From the NCBI GenBank assembly GCA_030148805.1, contig JASBSS010000013.1:1-64000 (forward strand): 64,000 nucleotides of DNA, in the 5' to 3' direction. The DNA is from Thiogranum sp. (GTDB taxonomy: Bacteria > Pseudomonadota > Gammaproteobacteria > DSM-19610). Shown piece after piece: positions 29,075 through 38,268 of the stretch (the first letter of the stretch is position 1; each line of letters begins with the position of its first letter). A model generated the notes under the pieces. It was not told the origin of the DNA. It made no database searches and was given only the letters and a program-made list of their open reading frames with translations. Made by a program: the position numbers and the translations under genes.

Positions 29075-32000
29075 CTATTGGATCTGGCGCCAGGACTGAC
29101 GGCCCTTGGTGGAATCGCCCTTCTCCGTCACCGTCTTGATGTCACCGCTCGATCCGCTGACATACTTGAATTCCTTCTCGCCGGCGTCGATGACCACCGG
29201 CTGACTGATGATCTCCCCGAAGCGCTGCCCGCTCACCGGGACCTTGCTGCCATCGGGCAGCGTCATATAATCGCCATCATCGAACAGCCCGTCATTGTCC
29301 AGATCGAACACGCTGTAGGGGAAGCGCGCGCCGTTGATCGCATCCAGCTCCATCAACCAGCCGGAGCCGCCGAAACCGCACGGATCGGACGCCGGGATCA
29401 AGGTGGAGAAAATGATGCGGCCGTTGCGCAGCAGCGGTGCGGACACCACGCGTTCGCCCTCGGCACCCTTGACCGGCGAGCGCAGGTCGACGTACCAGCC
29501 CGCCTGGGTGGTGTAGTCCACCTCGTTGGTGGACACCGCGCGCACATCGTAGGATTCGCTGCCAAACGTCTGGTTGTAAAGCTCGTAGTCGATGGTCTGC
29601 TGCTGCAACTGACTGCGGCCGCTGACCACGACTTTGTTGTCGCGGATGCCGTAGAAGGTGTTGATCTGCGGCGAGCCGGGGATGATGTTGTCACCCACCT
29701 CGAAGAACTTGCCGGTGCCGAAGTACACCATGATGCCGCCATCGGGGTGCGAGCCCACCGCCGGGCGCACCGTGATGGCCTGCGAGGCACCGCCGACGTC
29801 CTTGGCCTTGAACAGCGGCGCCGGGCTGGGCGATCCGCCACCGGTGCTGGTGAAAGGGATTTTCCAGCTGTTGGGGTTGCTGGCCGACACGTCGAACTTC
29901 CACAGATTGCCCTGCAGGTCGCCGGCATAGATCACATCGGTGATTCTGTCGCCATCGAGGTCGACCGGTACCGGCGCCGACAGTCCGTTCGGACTGGTCG
30001 CGTCGCCGACACCCGTATCGATTTTCTTCAGCAGAGTACCGTCGGATAGCTTGATGATGAACAGCATGGCGCGATCATTGGCGCTGTTGTAACCGTTGCC
30101 CACCAGGGCGACCCAGGTGCCGTCGTTCATGCGCGCGATGGTCGGCTGTCCGAGCACATTGCCCAGATCGGCGTCGTCGGCGGCGGTGTACTCCCACATC
30201 GCCTTGGAGGCGTCAAAGCCGGACGGACTGGTGACATCCAGGGCGAAGATCGAACGGCCGCCCGCGGCCGGCGCGCCCACCAGTACCGTTTTCCAGACGC
30301 CGCCCAGGTAGGCGTCGCTGGCGCGCGGCGAACCGTTGACGAAATAGCGGTGAGCGTAGTTGCTCTCGGTCAGGGTGTCCAGATTCGGGAACACCGTGGT
30401 CGGAACGTAGGCGAATAACTCGCTGCCGGTGTTGGCGTTGAACGCGTGCAGCATGCCGTCGTTGGCGCCGACATAGAGCGCGGGTGTGCGGCTCTTGTAA
30501 CTCGCCGAGTTGCGGAAAGTGAGGTAGCTGCTGCCTTCCGTGCCGGGGATGGCCTTGAAGCCATAATCGCGCGTGCCGACGAAGGCCGGGTTGGAGTTGA
30601 CGATATCGCCCAGCACCGTCTTGCGGCTGCGGAACGCCGGGTTATAGGTGCCGCCGCTGCTGGTATCACCGCGCAGATAGTTGACCAGTTCGTCACCATA
30701 GGTCTGGTTGGCCGCGCGCTCCGAGCCGCTGGTGGTATTCCAGGGGTAGGGCGCGTTGTTCAACAAGGCCTGCACCATGGCGCTGTTGAGATCGGTGCCC
30801 GCCGTCAACGAGTTGTAGTCGCTGGGCCACTTGAAGGCGATGCCGGCGTCGTTGACGGTGTCATAGGTGAAGATCTTGCGGCTGGTCGCGGTGACCGTGG
30901 CGGTGGCCGCCGGCGGCAGCAGCGCCTGCGCCGACCACTGCGGTGACGTGTTGGCGTTGCCGGTGGTCGGATTCAGGCTGAACGCCAACAGGTCGCCGGA
31001 CCAGTCGCGGCTGTCGAAACGCGCCTGGTAAATGGTGGTGTTGGTGTCCAGACGGGTGGAGTTGGTGGCCACGGCCGCGGCCGCCGCCTGGCCCTTGAAC
31101 TTGGCGTCGTCGATGGCATTTTTCAGCGCATCGGCCAGATCCGAGGCGTTGTTGGCGGTGAAGTACAGCCCGTTGCCATATTCGGCGGCGTCTTGCAGCA
31201 TCTGATTGCTCTGCGCGAAACCTATGGTGTAGGTCTCCATGCTCTGCTTGGGAAAATTGGGGTCCTGATAACTGACACCCGCGTTATCGGTGCCACCGGT
31301 CTTGAAGTCGATGTCGTAGCCGAACTTGGCGATGTCGTCCAGATACAGCGAGTAACCCTCATTGCCTTCGTTGCCCGATGGCTGGAAGCCGTCCGAATAC
31401 TGCGGGAAGTTGGGGTACATGCCGGTGGTGGTGTTCGGCGCCAGTCCGTCCCAGTTGGGCAGGTTGCCGGAGGGATCGTCCGGATCGTTGGTCGCAAAAG
31501 TGGTGTCGCGCGTCGGCAGACCGTCGGTTATCACCACCGCGAAGTTGTGCTGGCAGCGATACTGGATCGGGCTGGTGTGGCTGACACCGTCGATATAAAA
31601 GCTGCTCATGCCGCGGAAATAACGCGTCACCTCGTACAGCGCCTCGGCCAGCGGTGTGTTGGTGGAGGCCGAATAGCCGTCGATGGCCGAGTCGATAGTG
31701 CTGGTTGGGCTGCCGCAGGCCGCGTCGATGCGCGCGCCGTGGCCATAGTTCTGGCTCGACGGGCCGTAGAAACTGGCGCTGCCGAAGCGCACGCCGGGAG
31801 TCTGGGCGACGAGGTTTTTCGCCGCGGTCTTGGCCACTTGCATGCGTGTGCCGGTGGGAATCTGACCACCTCGCAGATCGGTATTGTTCGGGTAGGTGTC
31901 GAAAAGAAAACTCAGATAGTTGCCCGAATAGCGGGTGTAACCGCTACCGACCGGATCGGGCAGGCGCAGACATTTTGCCGTGCCCGAGGCCGGGTCGTTG

Positions 32001-32305
32001 CCCTGCCGCCAGCCGCTGGAGCAACCGCCCTGCTTCATGCCGGCGATGAAATTATTGCCCGAGGTGGGGCTGTAGTTATCGCCGCCGTCGCTCCAGTTCG
32101 GATAGGTCACCGTATTGTCGTAGGCGTCCGCCCAGATGATGTTGTCCATACTGCCGGAGGTGTCCATCAACAGCATGACGTTCGGATCGACGGCCGCGCC
32201 GATGAACAGCGGCGTATCCGCGATGCTGATGGCGTGGGCCGGTGCCTGGCACAGCATCCCGGCCAACAGGGCCGCACTGGCAAATGATCTGGATAGTGTA
32301 TTCAT
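29075..32305 (-). CDS. pilY1: PilY1 pilus-tip adhesin / assembly factor
   Basis: A 1,076-residue secreted protein. A 25-residue signal peptide ending A-H-A leads to an N-terminal von Willebrand A domain with the MIDAS D-T-S-G-S at 48-52. The C-terminal half is the PilY1 beta-propeller, with the calcium site D-L-D-G-D-R-I-T-D at about 780 and W-K-F-D repeats. PilY1 caps type IV pili and in Pseudomonas controls extension, surface sensing and adhesion. It lies 40 bases after pilX in the minor-pilin operon. Confidence 0.95.
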   Translation of the reverse strand: MNTLSRSFASAALLAGMLCQAPAHAISIADTPLFIGAAVDPNVMLLMDTSGSMDNIIWADAYDNTVTYPNWSDGGDNYSPTSGNNFIAGMKQGGCSSGWRQGNDPASGTAKCLRLPDPVGSGYTRYSGNYLSFLFDTYPNNTDLRGGQIPTGTRMQVAKTAAKNLVAQTPGVRFGSASFYGPSSQNYGHGARIDAACGSPTSTIDSAIDGYSASTNTPLAEALYEVTRYFRGMSSFYIDGVSHTSPIQYRCQHNFAVVITDGLPTRDTTFATNDPDDPSGNLPNWDGLAPNTTTGMYPNFPQYSDGFQPSGNEGNEGYSLYLDDIAKFGYDIDFKTGGTDNAGVSYQDPNFPKQSMETYTIGFAQSNQMLQDAAEYGNGLYFTANNASDLADALKNAIDDAKFKGQAAAAAVATNSTRLDTNTTIYQARFDSRDWSGDLLAFSLNPTTGNANTSPQWSAQALLPPAATATVTATSRKIFTYDTVNDAGIAFKWPSDYNSLTAGTDLNSAMVQALLNNAPYPWNTTSGSERAANQTYGDELVNYLRGDTSSGGTYNPAFRSRKTVLGDIVNSNPAFVGTRDYGFKAIPGTEGSSYLTFRNSASYKSRTPALYVGANDGMLHAFNANTGSELFAYVPTTVFPNLDTLTESNYAHRYFVNGSPRASDAYLGGVWKTVLVGAPAAGGRSIFALDVTSPSGFDASKAMWEYTAADDADLGNVLGQPTIARMNDGTWVALVGNGYNSANDRAMLFIIKLSDGTLLKKIDTGVGDATSPNGLSAPVPVDLDGDRITDVIYAGDLQGNLWKFDVSASNPNSWKIPFTSTGGGSPSPAPLFKAKDVGGASQAITVRPAVGSHPDGGIMVYFGTGKFFEVGDNIIPGSPQINTFYGIRDNKVVVSGRSQLQQQTIDYELYNQTFGSESYDVRAVSTNEVDYTTQAGWYVDLRSPVKGAEGERVVSAPLLRNGRIIFSTLIPASDPCGFGGSGWLMELDAINGARFPYSVFDLDNDGLFDDGDYMTLPDGSKVPVSGQRFGEIISQPVVIDAGEKEFKYVSGSSGDIKTVTEKGDSTKGRQSWRQIQ

Positions 32306-32344
32306 GACGGTGCCTCGATAAGAGTCAAGCGTGTGTTTCGCGGC

Positions 32345-32884
32345 TTAGCGTTTGAACGAAGCCTGCAGTAGGGTCACGGCCTTGTTCGAGCCTTCTCCAC
32401 GCGCGGTAACCCGGTATACGCGAGTATCGGGTAGCGGCTCGTCGGCGGCGACACTGCCCTTCGGGTCCGGTACCGGCGCCAGTTCCTCGATGATGTATTT
32501 GGGCTGGTCGCCGACCGCGTCCAGGGTGCCGCTGTAGCTCAGCGCCCCGCTGCTCCAGGTCGCGGCAACTTCCCACAGCTCCGGACTGCCGGCGGCGGCC
32601 GGCTGATAAAGCCCGGTGTTGGTTCCGTCGAAGGCCGGCAGCACCGCGGCCTGCAATTCGGTCTCGCCCTGGCGCAACGCCGCTTCGGCGGCCTGGAACG
32701 ATAGATCGATGTCGCGCACGTTCGACACCATTTTCTCTTCCATGGAACTGTTCTGCGCCCCGGTGATGCCGATCAGCGTCATCACCAGTAGCATCACCAG
32801 CGAAATGAAAAGCACCGCGCCGCGCTGTCGCGAACGGTCGGCGCAAGTGAATCGGTCGAGGCATGGGGTTCGGTTCAGCATCAT
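32345..32884 (-). CDS. pilX: Minor pilin PilX
   Basis: A 179-residue prepilin-like protein. R-Q-R-G-A-V-L-F-I-S-L-V-M-L-L-V-M-T-L carries the PilX N-terminal helix, in which a Val/Leu-rich start replaces the usual F-T-L-I-E. The segment N-S-S-M-E-E-K-M-V-S-N is highly typical of PilX. It forms part of the tip complex with PilVW, FimU and PilY1. Confidence 0.92.
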   Translation of the reverse strand: MMLNRTPCLDRFTCADRSRQRGAVLFISLVMLLVMTLIGITGAQNSSMEEKMVSNVRDIDLSFQAAEAALRQGETELQAAVLPAFDGTNTGLYQPAAAGSPELWEVAATWSSGALSYSGTLDAVGDQPKYIIEELAPVPDPKGSVAADEPLPDTRVYRVTARGEGSNKAVTLLQASFKR

Positions 32885-32894
32885 TGAGTCTCCG

Positions 32895-33995
32895 TCATGA
32901 CGCCCGGTTGCGCACGGTCACGGTGGCGGTGAACTCGCGCCGCAGATAGCGGTCGCTGCTGGGCAGCGAAGTGGCGGTCACCTTAGCGCCGTTGAAGGTG
33001 TAGGCGGTGGGCGAGTCGGCGAGATTGTTGTCGTTGCTGCGCAGTAACAGATGGATGCGCGCGCTGACCACCTGCGACCAGTCGACAACCGCGTCGGCGG
33101 TGCGGTAGACATCGGCGGTGCGGTCCTGGTCGGTGTCCTCGCCATAGTCGATTTGCAGATCCTCGGCGCCCTCGACCAACTCGGAGACCGTGGCGCCGTC
33201 ATAGCGGTTCAGCACCGGCATGCCGTCGGCACGCACGCTGACGAAATACACGAAGGTGCCGATACGCACGATTTCCGCGTCCTCGTCGAACTGTTCGTTC
33301 GCCGGCGCGCTGGCGCCGCCCCAGGACGAGGGCGTGTTGCCGGGGTCGCCGGAGGAGGGGTGGGTGATATTGGCCTCGGTACCGCCGGTGACGGTGATGT
33401 TCCCGGCCTGGAAAACCCGCGACTTGACGCAGTCGGAGACCATCAGAATATCGCCCTGGCAGATGCCGCTGATTTTGTCAGTGCCGTCGCTGCAGCCGCC
33501 TTTCACCTCTGAGGTGGCTTCGGCGAAAATCTGGGCGCTGCTGTTGTTCTTGGTCACCCGCGTGGGTTGATCCTTATCGCGTCGGATGACGATGACATCG
33601 GTGCCCGGCGCCGGCGTGATGCCGGCGGCAGAGAGAATCGCCGGCGGTGACGCGCCGACATCGTTGAAGCCGGTGAGCCCCACCTCGAAGTCGTAGGCGA
33701 GTTCGGTTTTGTCGTTCAGCGTGTTGGTGACCTCGCCGAAATTGGTGCAACCCTTGTAACCGGCCATGCGCACATCGCGGGTCAGATAATTGAGCGCGAA
33801 GCGCCCGTTCTCCTGCAACCGGGACATGTTGTCCTGCAGCCGGTAGGTGCCCTTGGTACCGACGAAAATCTGGATCACACCGGCGAGCAGGATCACGCTG
33901 AGCGCCACCGCCACCATGATCTCCACCAGCGTGAGACCGTTCTGGCGCGCGCGGCAACCGATTGCCATGGGGTGTATTGTTCGCGGTCTGTTCAT
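32895..33995 (-). CDS. pilW: Minor pilin PilW
   Basis: A 366-residue prepilin with cleavage at Q-N-G/L-T-L-V-E-I and a hydrophobic helix, then the PilW signature R-L-Q-E-N-G-R-F-A-L-N-Y-L-T-R-D-V-R-M-A-G-Y. The C-terminal part is beta-rich with several Cys. I chose the ATG at 33995, which overlaps the pilV stop as ATGA. Confidence 0.92.
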   Translation of the reverse strand: MNRPRTIHPMAIGCRARQNGLTLVEIMVAVALSVILLAGVIQIFVGTKGTYRLQDNMSRLQENGRFALNYLTRDVRMAGYKGCTNFGEVTNTLNDKTELAYDFEVGLTGFNDVGASPPAILSAAGITPAPGTDVIVIRRDKDQPTRVTKNNSSAQIFAEATSEVKGGCSDGTDKISGICQGDILMVSDCVKSRVFQAGNITVTGGTEANITHPSSGDPGNTPSSWGGASAPANEQFDEDAEIVRIGTFVYFVSVRADGMPVLNRYDGATVSELVEGAEDLQIDYGEDTDQDRTADVYRTADAVVDWSQVVSARIHLLLRSNDNNLADSPTAYTFNGAKVTATSLPSSDRYLRREFTATVTVRNRAS

Positions 33996-34438
33996 AGCTG
34001 AGTCTCTACGGTCGTGCTCGCGGTGCTGCTGCCCTTGGCACGGCTGTCGTCCCACTGCACCGTCACCGTGACCATGCCGCCGTTGACGCTGGCGGCACCA
34101 TCGCCGCTAGGCAGGTTATCATTGATCAGGTGCTTCCACTCGCGCAGATCGGTCTCGGCGATGGTCGTGCCGGTGGGCGCGCCGGTACCCAGGGCGATGT
34201 TGTAAGTGCCGGACAGGGCGCTCAGCCGGTTGGCGCGCATGCGGTCGATGATGTCGTAACTGTAAGTGACGGCCTGTGAGCGCAAATAGGCGCTGTGGTT
34301 GCTGCGCAGGCCGCTGGCCTGCAGACCGGCCAGCCCCAGCAGCCCGATGGACAGGACCAACACAGAGATCATCACTTCGAGCAGGGTGAAGCCTCTCTGT
34401 CTGGGGTGTCTGCTATCCGTTGTTACGCTGACTCGCAC
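33992..34438 (-). CDS. pilV: Minor pilin PilV
   Basis: A 148-residue prepilin, R-Q-R-G/F-T-L-L-E-V-M-I-S-V-L-V-L-S-I-G-L-L-G-L-A-style PilV helix. I chose the GTG at 34438 because AGGAGTGAG sits just upstream and the leader is a normal length of about 16 residues; an upstream GTG at 34468 would overlap fimT and lengthen the leader. It is coupled to pilW. Confidence 0.88.
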   Translation of the reverse strand: MRVSVTTDSRHPRQRGFTLLEVMISVLVLSIGLLGLAGLQASGLRSNHSAYLRSQAVTYSYDIIDRMRANRLSALSGTYNIALGTGAPTGTTIAETDLREWKHLINDNLPSGDGAASVNGGMVTVTVQWDDSRAKGSSTASTTVETQL

Positions 34439-34458
34439 GTGCTCACTCCTGTGCCGTC

Positions 34459-34977
34459 TCACGGGCACGCCGTTTTGGTCACGCCGCCGACCCGGCCGGA
34501 GCCGGTGACATCGATGGAACGCTGCTGCAGGCCGGTGCAGCCTGGAATAGTGTGGTTAAAGGTGAGCGCGCCGGCGCTGCCGCGCATGCCGTCGCTCTGA
34601 AAGCGGACAAAGCTCGCGCCGCCGGCCTCGCTGACCTTGGGTTTGCCCGGCAGCGCGTCCCAGACGCGGATGATCTGGTTCACCGACGGGTTGCCGGTGG
34701 CGTTGTTATCAGTGAACAGAATCCAGCCCTTGGCCCAGTCGTTGGTGCCCGAGCAGGTGGCCTGGTCGCTGCTGGCGCACACCGAGACCGCCGTGCTCTG
34801 GCGGATGGCCTCCATGCGCGCCATGTTGAGCGCCGAGACCATCTCGTTGACCTGGGTGGTAATGCGGTTGTTCTGCATCAGATCGCGAAAGCTGGGCACC
34901 GCCAGAGTCAATATGATGGCGGCGATCACCAGCGTGATCATCAGTTCAACCAATGTGAAGCCGTGTTGTTTTCCCAT
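34459..34977 (-). CDS. fimT: Minor pilin FimT/FimU (GspH family)
   Basis: A 172-residue prepilin with the short leader M-G-K-Q-H-G and site G/F-T-L-V-E-L, then the GspH/FimT body: A-V-P-S-F-R-D-L, R-I-T-T-Q-V-N-E and A-R-M-E-A-I-R. It ends in Cys. It opens the first minor-pilin operon. Confidence 0.9.
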   Translation of the reverse strand: MGKQHGFTLVELMITLVIAAIILTLAVPSFRDLMQNNRITTQVNEMVSALNMARMEAIRQSTAVSVCASSDQATCSGTNDWAKGWILFTDNNATGNPSVNQIIRVWDALPGKPKVSEAGGASFVRFQSDGMRGSAGALTFNHTIPGCTGLQQRSIDVTGSGRVGGVTKTACP

Positions 34978-35228
34978 GCGTTAAACCTAAACCCTTCAAA
35001 GCGAAGCCGTAAATCGAATCCCGACGAATGGCGCCGGTTTCGCGACGAGCGGCTCGGGGTCCGCTACCCGGCCGGCGCGGAGCAACCTTATATAGGGGCG
35101 ATGAGGCCAGAAACTTTATAGCGGCCGGCGGGTTGCCGACAGGCGGCGGGTTTCGCGGCATAGGCGGCGCCGGGCTACCGGTGGCGGCGAAATCCGGTAA
35201 AACGGGTGGTTGGAGCGGTCGGGCAGCG

Positions 35229-35290
35229 CGGTTAGGTAGAACGGCAGGTAAAACGGCTGGTAGAGCGTACGGCGGAGCGGCTGGGTAGAA
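35229..35290. repeat. Degenerate 12-13-base tandem repeat
   Basis: Five units of the form cgg-N2-ggta-raa (for example cggttaggtagaa at 35229, cggcaggtaaaa at 35242, cggctggtagag at 35254, a diverged unit at 35266, cggctgggtagaa at 35278) run head to tail. Start and end are judged by eye. Confidence 0.6.
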
Positions 35291-35298
35291 GGGAAGGG

Positions 35299-35348
35299 TC
35301 AGGTTCAAGGATCAGGTTCAAGAGCTAGGTTCAAGAGCTAGGTTCAAG
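35299..35348. repeat. 13-14-base tandem repeat, four copies
   Basis: Units tcaggttcaagga (35299), tcaggttcaagagc (35312), taggttcaagagc (35326) and taggttcaag (35339) are nearly identical. They follow the degenerate repeat at 35229-35290 and lie directly upstream of the 3' end of the second operon. Confidence 0.8.
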
Positions 35349-35386
35349 CGCCAAGCGGGGCGGTGGGGTGGAATGGTCGGATGGGG

Positions 35387-35815
35387 TCAGGGGGAAGAGG
35401 CTTCAGGGAGCAGCCAGCGGCTGTCCGCGGGTCGGTCGTCGGCGTTAGTGCTGATCTCCAGCCGCAGCGGTTGCGAAACCTGCCCAGCGGGCCGCTGCCA
35501 GCGAAGCGCGGCCCGGTTCACGGTCAGGGTGCCGCCGTCGGTCGCCTCGGCCTGTCGGGTCAGGCGGATTTCGGTGAGGGCGCCGGTTCGCCGCAGCAGC
35601 GGTGCCCGCGCGGTCTCGGGCAGCCAGGCGAGCGGGGCGGTTTCCAGCAGATTGGCGCCGCGCAGTTGTGCGCCGACCTGAACATGGAGATCCTCTGCCG
35701 CCACCCACAGGCGCACCTGCAACCGCACCAGCGCAAGCACGCCGAGGCTCAGCACCAGCAAGGTCACCAGCGCCTCGATCAGACTGAACCCGTCCGGTTT
35801 GCGCGCGCCGTTCAA
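35387..35815 (-). CDS. PilV-like minor pseudopilin of the second operon
   Basis: A 142-residue prepilin-like protein with leader K-P-D-G and site G/F-S-L-I-E-A-L-V-T-L-L-V-L-S-L-G-V-L-A-L, closest to PilV. No ATG is available. TTG at 35815 has GGAGGG upstream and overlaps the previous stop as TTGA, so I take it as start. It is the last gene of gspH-pilW-pilX-pilV-like order. Confidence 0.75.
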   Translation of the reverse strand: MNGARKPDGFSLIEALVTLLVLSLGVLALVRLQVRLWVAAEDLHVQVGAQLRGANLLETAPLAWLPETARAPLLRRTGALTEIRLTRQAEATDGGTLTVNRAALRWQRPAGQVSQPLRLEISTNADDRPADSRWLLPEASSP

Positions 35816-36915
35816 AAGTCCCTCCAACTGCCGGGGATCGCCACCGTGCGCAACACCGGCAGGCGCAAGCGCACCGCCGCCGGGTCGATCTGTTGGATGT
35901 GGCTCAGCCGCAGCCCGGCGTCGCCGGTGCGCAGTTTGCCGTCCACCGCCAGCGTGCCGATCACTTCCAGCGTCAGGGTGCCGGGCGGCGCCTGACAGCC
36001 GCCGGCGATATACACCACGCCGACAATCCGCACCCCCGCGCCAAAGCGTGGGCAGCCATCCGGGAACACCAGTACCACCGGCGCCGCCGCGCTGCCGAGA
36101 CTTCGGCGCCAGACATCGCCTGCCCGCGTCTGCGCCAGCCAGTGACGCCGTCTTCCCGCCGCTAGCGCAAGCTCGCCAGCCGCCAGCTCCGCGTAGGCCT
36201 CGCGGCTGAGCGAGAACAGCTGTCCCCATAGGCCGGTTTCCATGTCGGAACCGGCACCGGCATCGGCATCGGCATCGGCATCGGCATCAGTATCGGTATC
36301 GGTATCGAATGACAGGCGCCGTATTTCGCCGCCGTGGGTGTCCAGCATCGCCATCGGTGCGCAGCGTCCGGCGCCGTACTGCCACAACGCGGCGCCGGCG
36401 TTATCGCTGTCGCTGTCGCGCGGACGGATATCGACCGGCGTGCCGGCCGTCAGGCAGCCGTTGAGTACCAGCGGGGGTGCGTTTTCGCCGCGCGGCGAGA
36501 GCGAGCTCAACAGGCGCAGGGTCTGGCGAATGCGGGCTTCGCCCGGCGGTCCGTCGACAAAGTGCGTGCGTGTTTCCAGCGCCACCACCGGGCTGTCGGG
36601 CGCGGCGCGGCGGTAGCGGATATGCGCGGCGATGCCGTCTTCGCCGCTCAGCGTCGATTCACTGACCAGGCCTTGGTCCGTCGCCTGCCAGGCCAGCGGC
36701 GCCGGCGCCCGCAGGCGCACACTGGCGCGTTGCCAGAGCGACTCGGCGCGCCGGGCGAGGTGGGCCGACAACTGCTCCTGTGCGCTGGCGCGGCTCTCGC
36801 CGAGCTGGGAGCGCGCCACTGTCAGCGTGGCCAGGGTGGTCGACAGCAACAACCCCAGCACCACCACCAGGGCGGCCGCGCCGGCGGCGTTCGGGACCGG
36901 TGGCCGCGGGTTCAT
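35812..36915 (-). CDS. PilX-like membrane-anchored pseudopilin with Asp-rich repeat
   Basis: A 367-residue protein with a single N-terminal hydrophobic helix (A-A-L-V-V-V-L-G-L-L-L-S-T-T-L-A) preceded by N-A-A-G, without the usual Glu5, as in PilX/GspK-like components. The body is beta-rich. At about residues 204-221 a run of alternating Asp-Thr and Asp-Ala comes from a hexanucleotide repeat (36251-36304). I chose ATG 36915, overlapping the upstream stop as ATGA. The PilX role is inferred from position and the N terminus only. Confidence 0.65.
   Translation of the reverse strand: MNPRPPVPNAAGAAALVVVLGLLLSTTLATLTVARSQLGESRASAQEQLSAHLARRAESLWQRASVRLRAPAPLAWQATDQGLVSESTLSGEDGIAAHIRYRRAAPDSPVVALETRTHFVDGPPGEARIRQTLRLLSSLSPRGENAPPLVLNGCLTAGTPVDIRPRDSDSDNAGAALWQYGAGRCAPMAMLDTHGGEIRRLSFDTDTDTDADADADADAGAGSDMETGLWGQLFSLSREAYAELAAGELALAAGRRRHWLAQTRAGDVWRRSLGSAAAPVVLVFPDGCPRFGAGVRIVGVVYIAGGCQAPPGTLTLEVIGTLAVDGKLRTGDAGLRLSHIQQIDPAAVRLRLPVLRTVAIPGSWRDF
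36251..36304. repeat. In-gene hexanucleotide repeat
   Basis: Nine head-to-tail six-base units (ccggca, tcggca, tcagta, tcggta variants) encode alternating Asp and Thr/Ala on the minus strand. Copy-number change would alter the protein by two residues per unit and never shift the frame. Confidence 0.9.
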
Positions 36916-37634
36916 GGCGCCGCCACCAGACGGTCGTTGCGCACCCGCACCCAACGCGTGAGTTGCAATGATTGTTGCGGTCGCGCGCGCGGATGGGCGC
37001 GCACATCGATGCGCACCGAGCGTTGCAGCAGACGCGGTTGGCCGGGGACGCAGTCCTCTGCGCCGGATGACGCCAGGTTCACGCAGTGGGTGTAGAGCCG
37101 AAAGCGCAACCCGGCGATGACCAGGTCGGGATCGTTCAGGCGCTGCCAATGGCCGCTGTCGCAGTCCAGGCCGCGGCCGCCATAACGCGCCTGCAAGCCG
37201 CCCGCGCGCAGGCGATAGCCGAACTGTTCGACATTGTCGTCGTCGCGCGGCGCGGCGCAGCGACCGTCGCAGGCGCCGACCCCGACATGGCCGTCGCCAT
37301 CCAGGTCGTAAGCCAGCAGCAGACAGGAGGCCGGCGCCTCGCCCGCCAGCGCGGCCACGCGCAGACGGTTACCGCCCTGTTGAAACGGATTGTCGGCGGG
37401 CGAGGCGCGGGTGGCGTCGAAGCGCCAGTAACCCGCGCGGCGCAGATCGCGGCCGATCAGAAACAGCAGCGTTTGGAGTTGTTGATGCAGGTGGGTGGAT
37501 TGCAGTTGCAGCCCGGCGTGGCGCGCGCTGGTGCCATAGGCGCTGACCGCCGCGGCCAGCGCGATGAGCGAGATCGCGCTGGCGACCATCAGCTCGACCA
37601 GGCTGAAACCGCGTGGGCGGCTGGCGCTCAACAT
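36912..37634 (-). CDS. PilW-like pseudopilin of the second operon
   Basis: A 240-residue prepilin: leader M-L-S-A-S-R-P-R-G, site G/F-S-L-V-E-L-M-V-A-S-A-I-S-L, then a PilW-like L-I-G-R-D-L-R-R-A-G-Y-W. A D-L-D-G-D-G-H-V-G segment resembles a calcium-binding loop. ATG 37634 overlaps the upstream stop. Confidence 0.8.
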   Translation of the reverse strand: MLSASRPRGFSLVELMVASAISLIALAAAVSAYGTSARHAGLQLQSTHLHQQLQTLLFLIGRDLRRAGYWRFDATRASPADNPFQQGGNRLRVAALAGEAPASCLLLAYDLDGDGHVGVGACDGRCAAPRDDDNVEQFGYRLRAGGLQARYGGRGLDCDSGHWQRLNDPDLVIAGLRFRLYTHCVNLASSGAEDCVPGQPRLLQRSVRIDVRAHPRARPQQSLQLTRWVRVRNDRLVAAP

Positions 37635-38158
37635 GGCGCGAACAGACGGCCGCGCTCCGCGCACACCCGCACCCTTCCGAGCGGACTGACGACCACGCGC
37701 GCCTCGCCGGCACCGCCCGACAGGCGCAGACTGGCGGCCGTGGCCAGGGCGCGTGGCGGGGCGAAGCGCAGCTCGAACCGCGCGGCATTACCCGGCAGAC
37801 GCAGCGCCAGCCGCGGAAAATCCGCCGCCAGACGCCGTTGCCGCGCGTCGCCCTCGCCGCAGGCGTCGGACGCCGCCGCACCCGCCCGGCAATCGCAGGA
37901 CCCGCCCGCGCGCCAGCCGTAACACCAGTCCCCGGCGGGACTGGTCGCAAAATTGAAATAGACCGGTTGCTGAACCGCCAGCGTGCGCTGGCGCGCCGCG
38001 CGCAGATCCTGCGCCAGCAGTTCGGCCGCGCCGCGCAAGCGGCCGCGTTCGGCGAACTGCGACATCGCCGGCGCGGCGAGTGCGGCCAGCAGCGCGATCA
38101 GCGCCAGCGTGATCAGCAGTTCGATAAGGGTAAAACCGGCGTGTCCTGTCTCGTCCAT
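37628..38158 (-). CDS. GspH/FimT-like pseudopilin of the second operon
   Basis: A 176-residue prepilin with leader M-D-E-T-G-H-A-G and site G/F-T-L-I-E-L-L-I-T-L-A-L-I-A-L-L. GspH-like features follow: A-A-P-A-M-S-Q-F, L-A-Q-D-L-R-A-A-R-Q-R and a Cys-rich middle (C-Y-G-W..C-D-C-R). It is the first gene of the second minor-pilin operon and diverges from a PilE-like gene at 38269. Confidence 0.8.
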   Translation of the reverse strand: MDETGHAGFTLIELLITLALIALLAALAAPAMSQFAERGRLRGAAELLAQDLRAARQRTLAVQQPVYFNFATSPAGDWCYGWRAGGSCDCRAGAAASDACGEGDARQRRLAADFPRLALRLPGNAARFELRFAPPRALATAASLRLSGGAGEARVVVSPLGRVRVCAERGRLFAPC

Positions 38159-38268
38159 GATCAGGCTCCCGGGCAACTTGTTCCCTGTTGTTGCGGCAAG
38201 TATAGTCGGCCCTGCGTACCGCGCAAGGATGTGCGGCGCAGAAACCATACAGCAAAAGGAGTTGCGCC

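Larger units (their letters stand above)
34978..35386. other. Gene-free interval between the two minor-pilin operons
   Basis: About 410 bases without a believable gene. The right half holds two adjacent minisatellite-like repeats (35229-35348). The left part would carry the promoter of the fimT operon; TATATAAG-like sequence near 35085-35093 on the minus strand is a possible -10, with no clear -35. A proline-rich minus-strand reading frame across the interval is a product of the repeats. Confidence 0.6.

Noticed and set aside
34946-35308. Proline-rich minus-strand frame between the pilin operons
   Set aside because: It is generated by the tandem repeats and GC-rich sequence, overlaps fimT and has no ribosome site.
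35299-35348. CRISPR array
   Set aside because: Units are only 13-14 bases and are contiguous without spacers; no cas genes are present.
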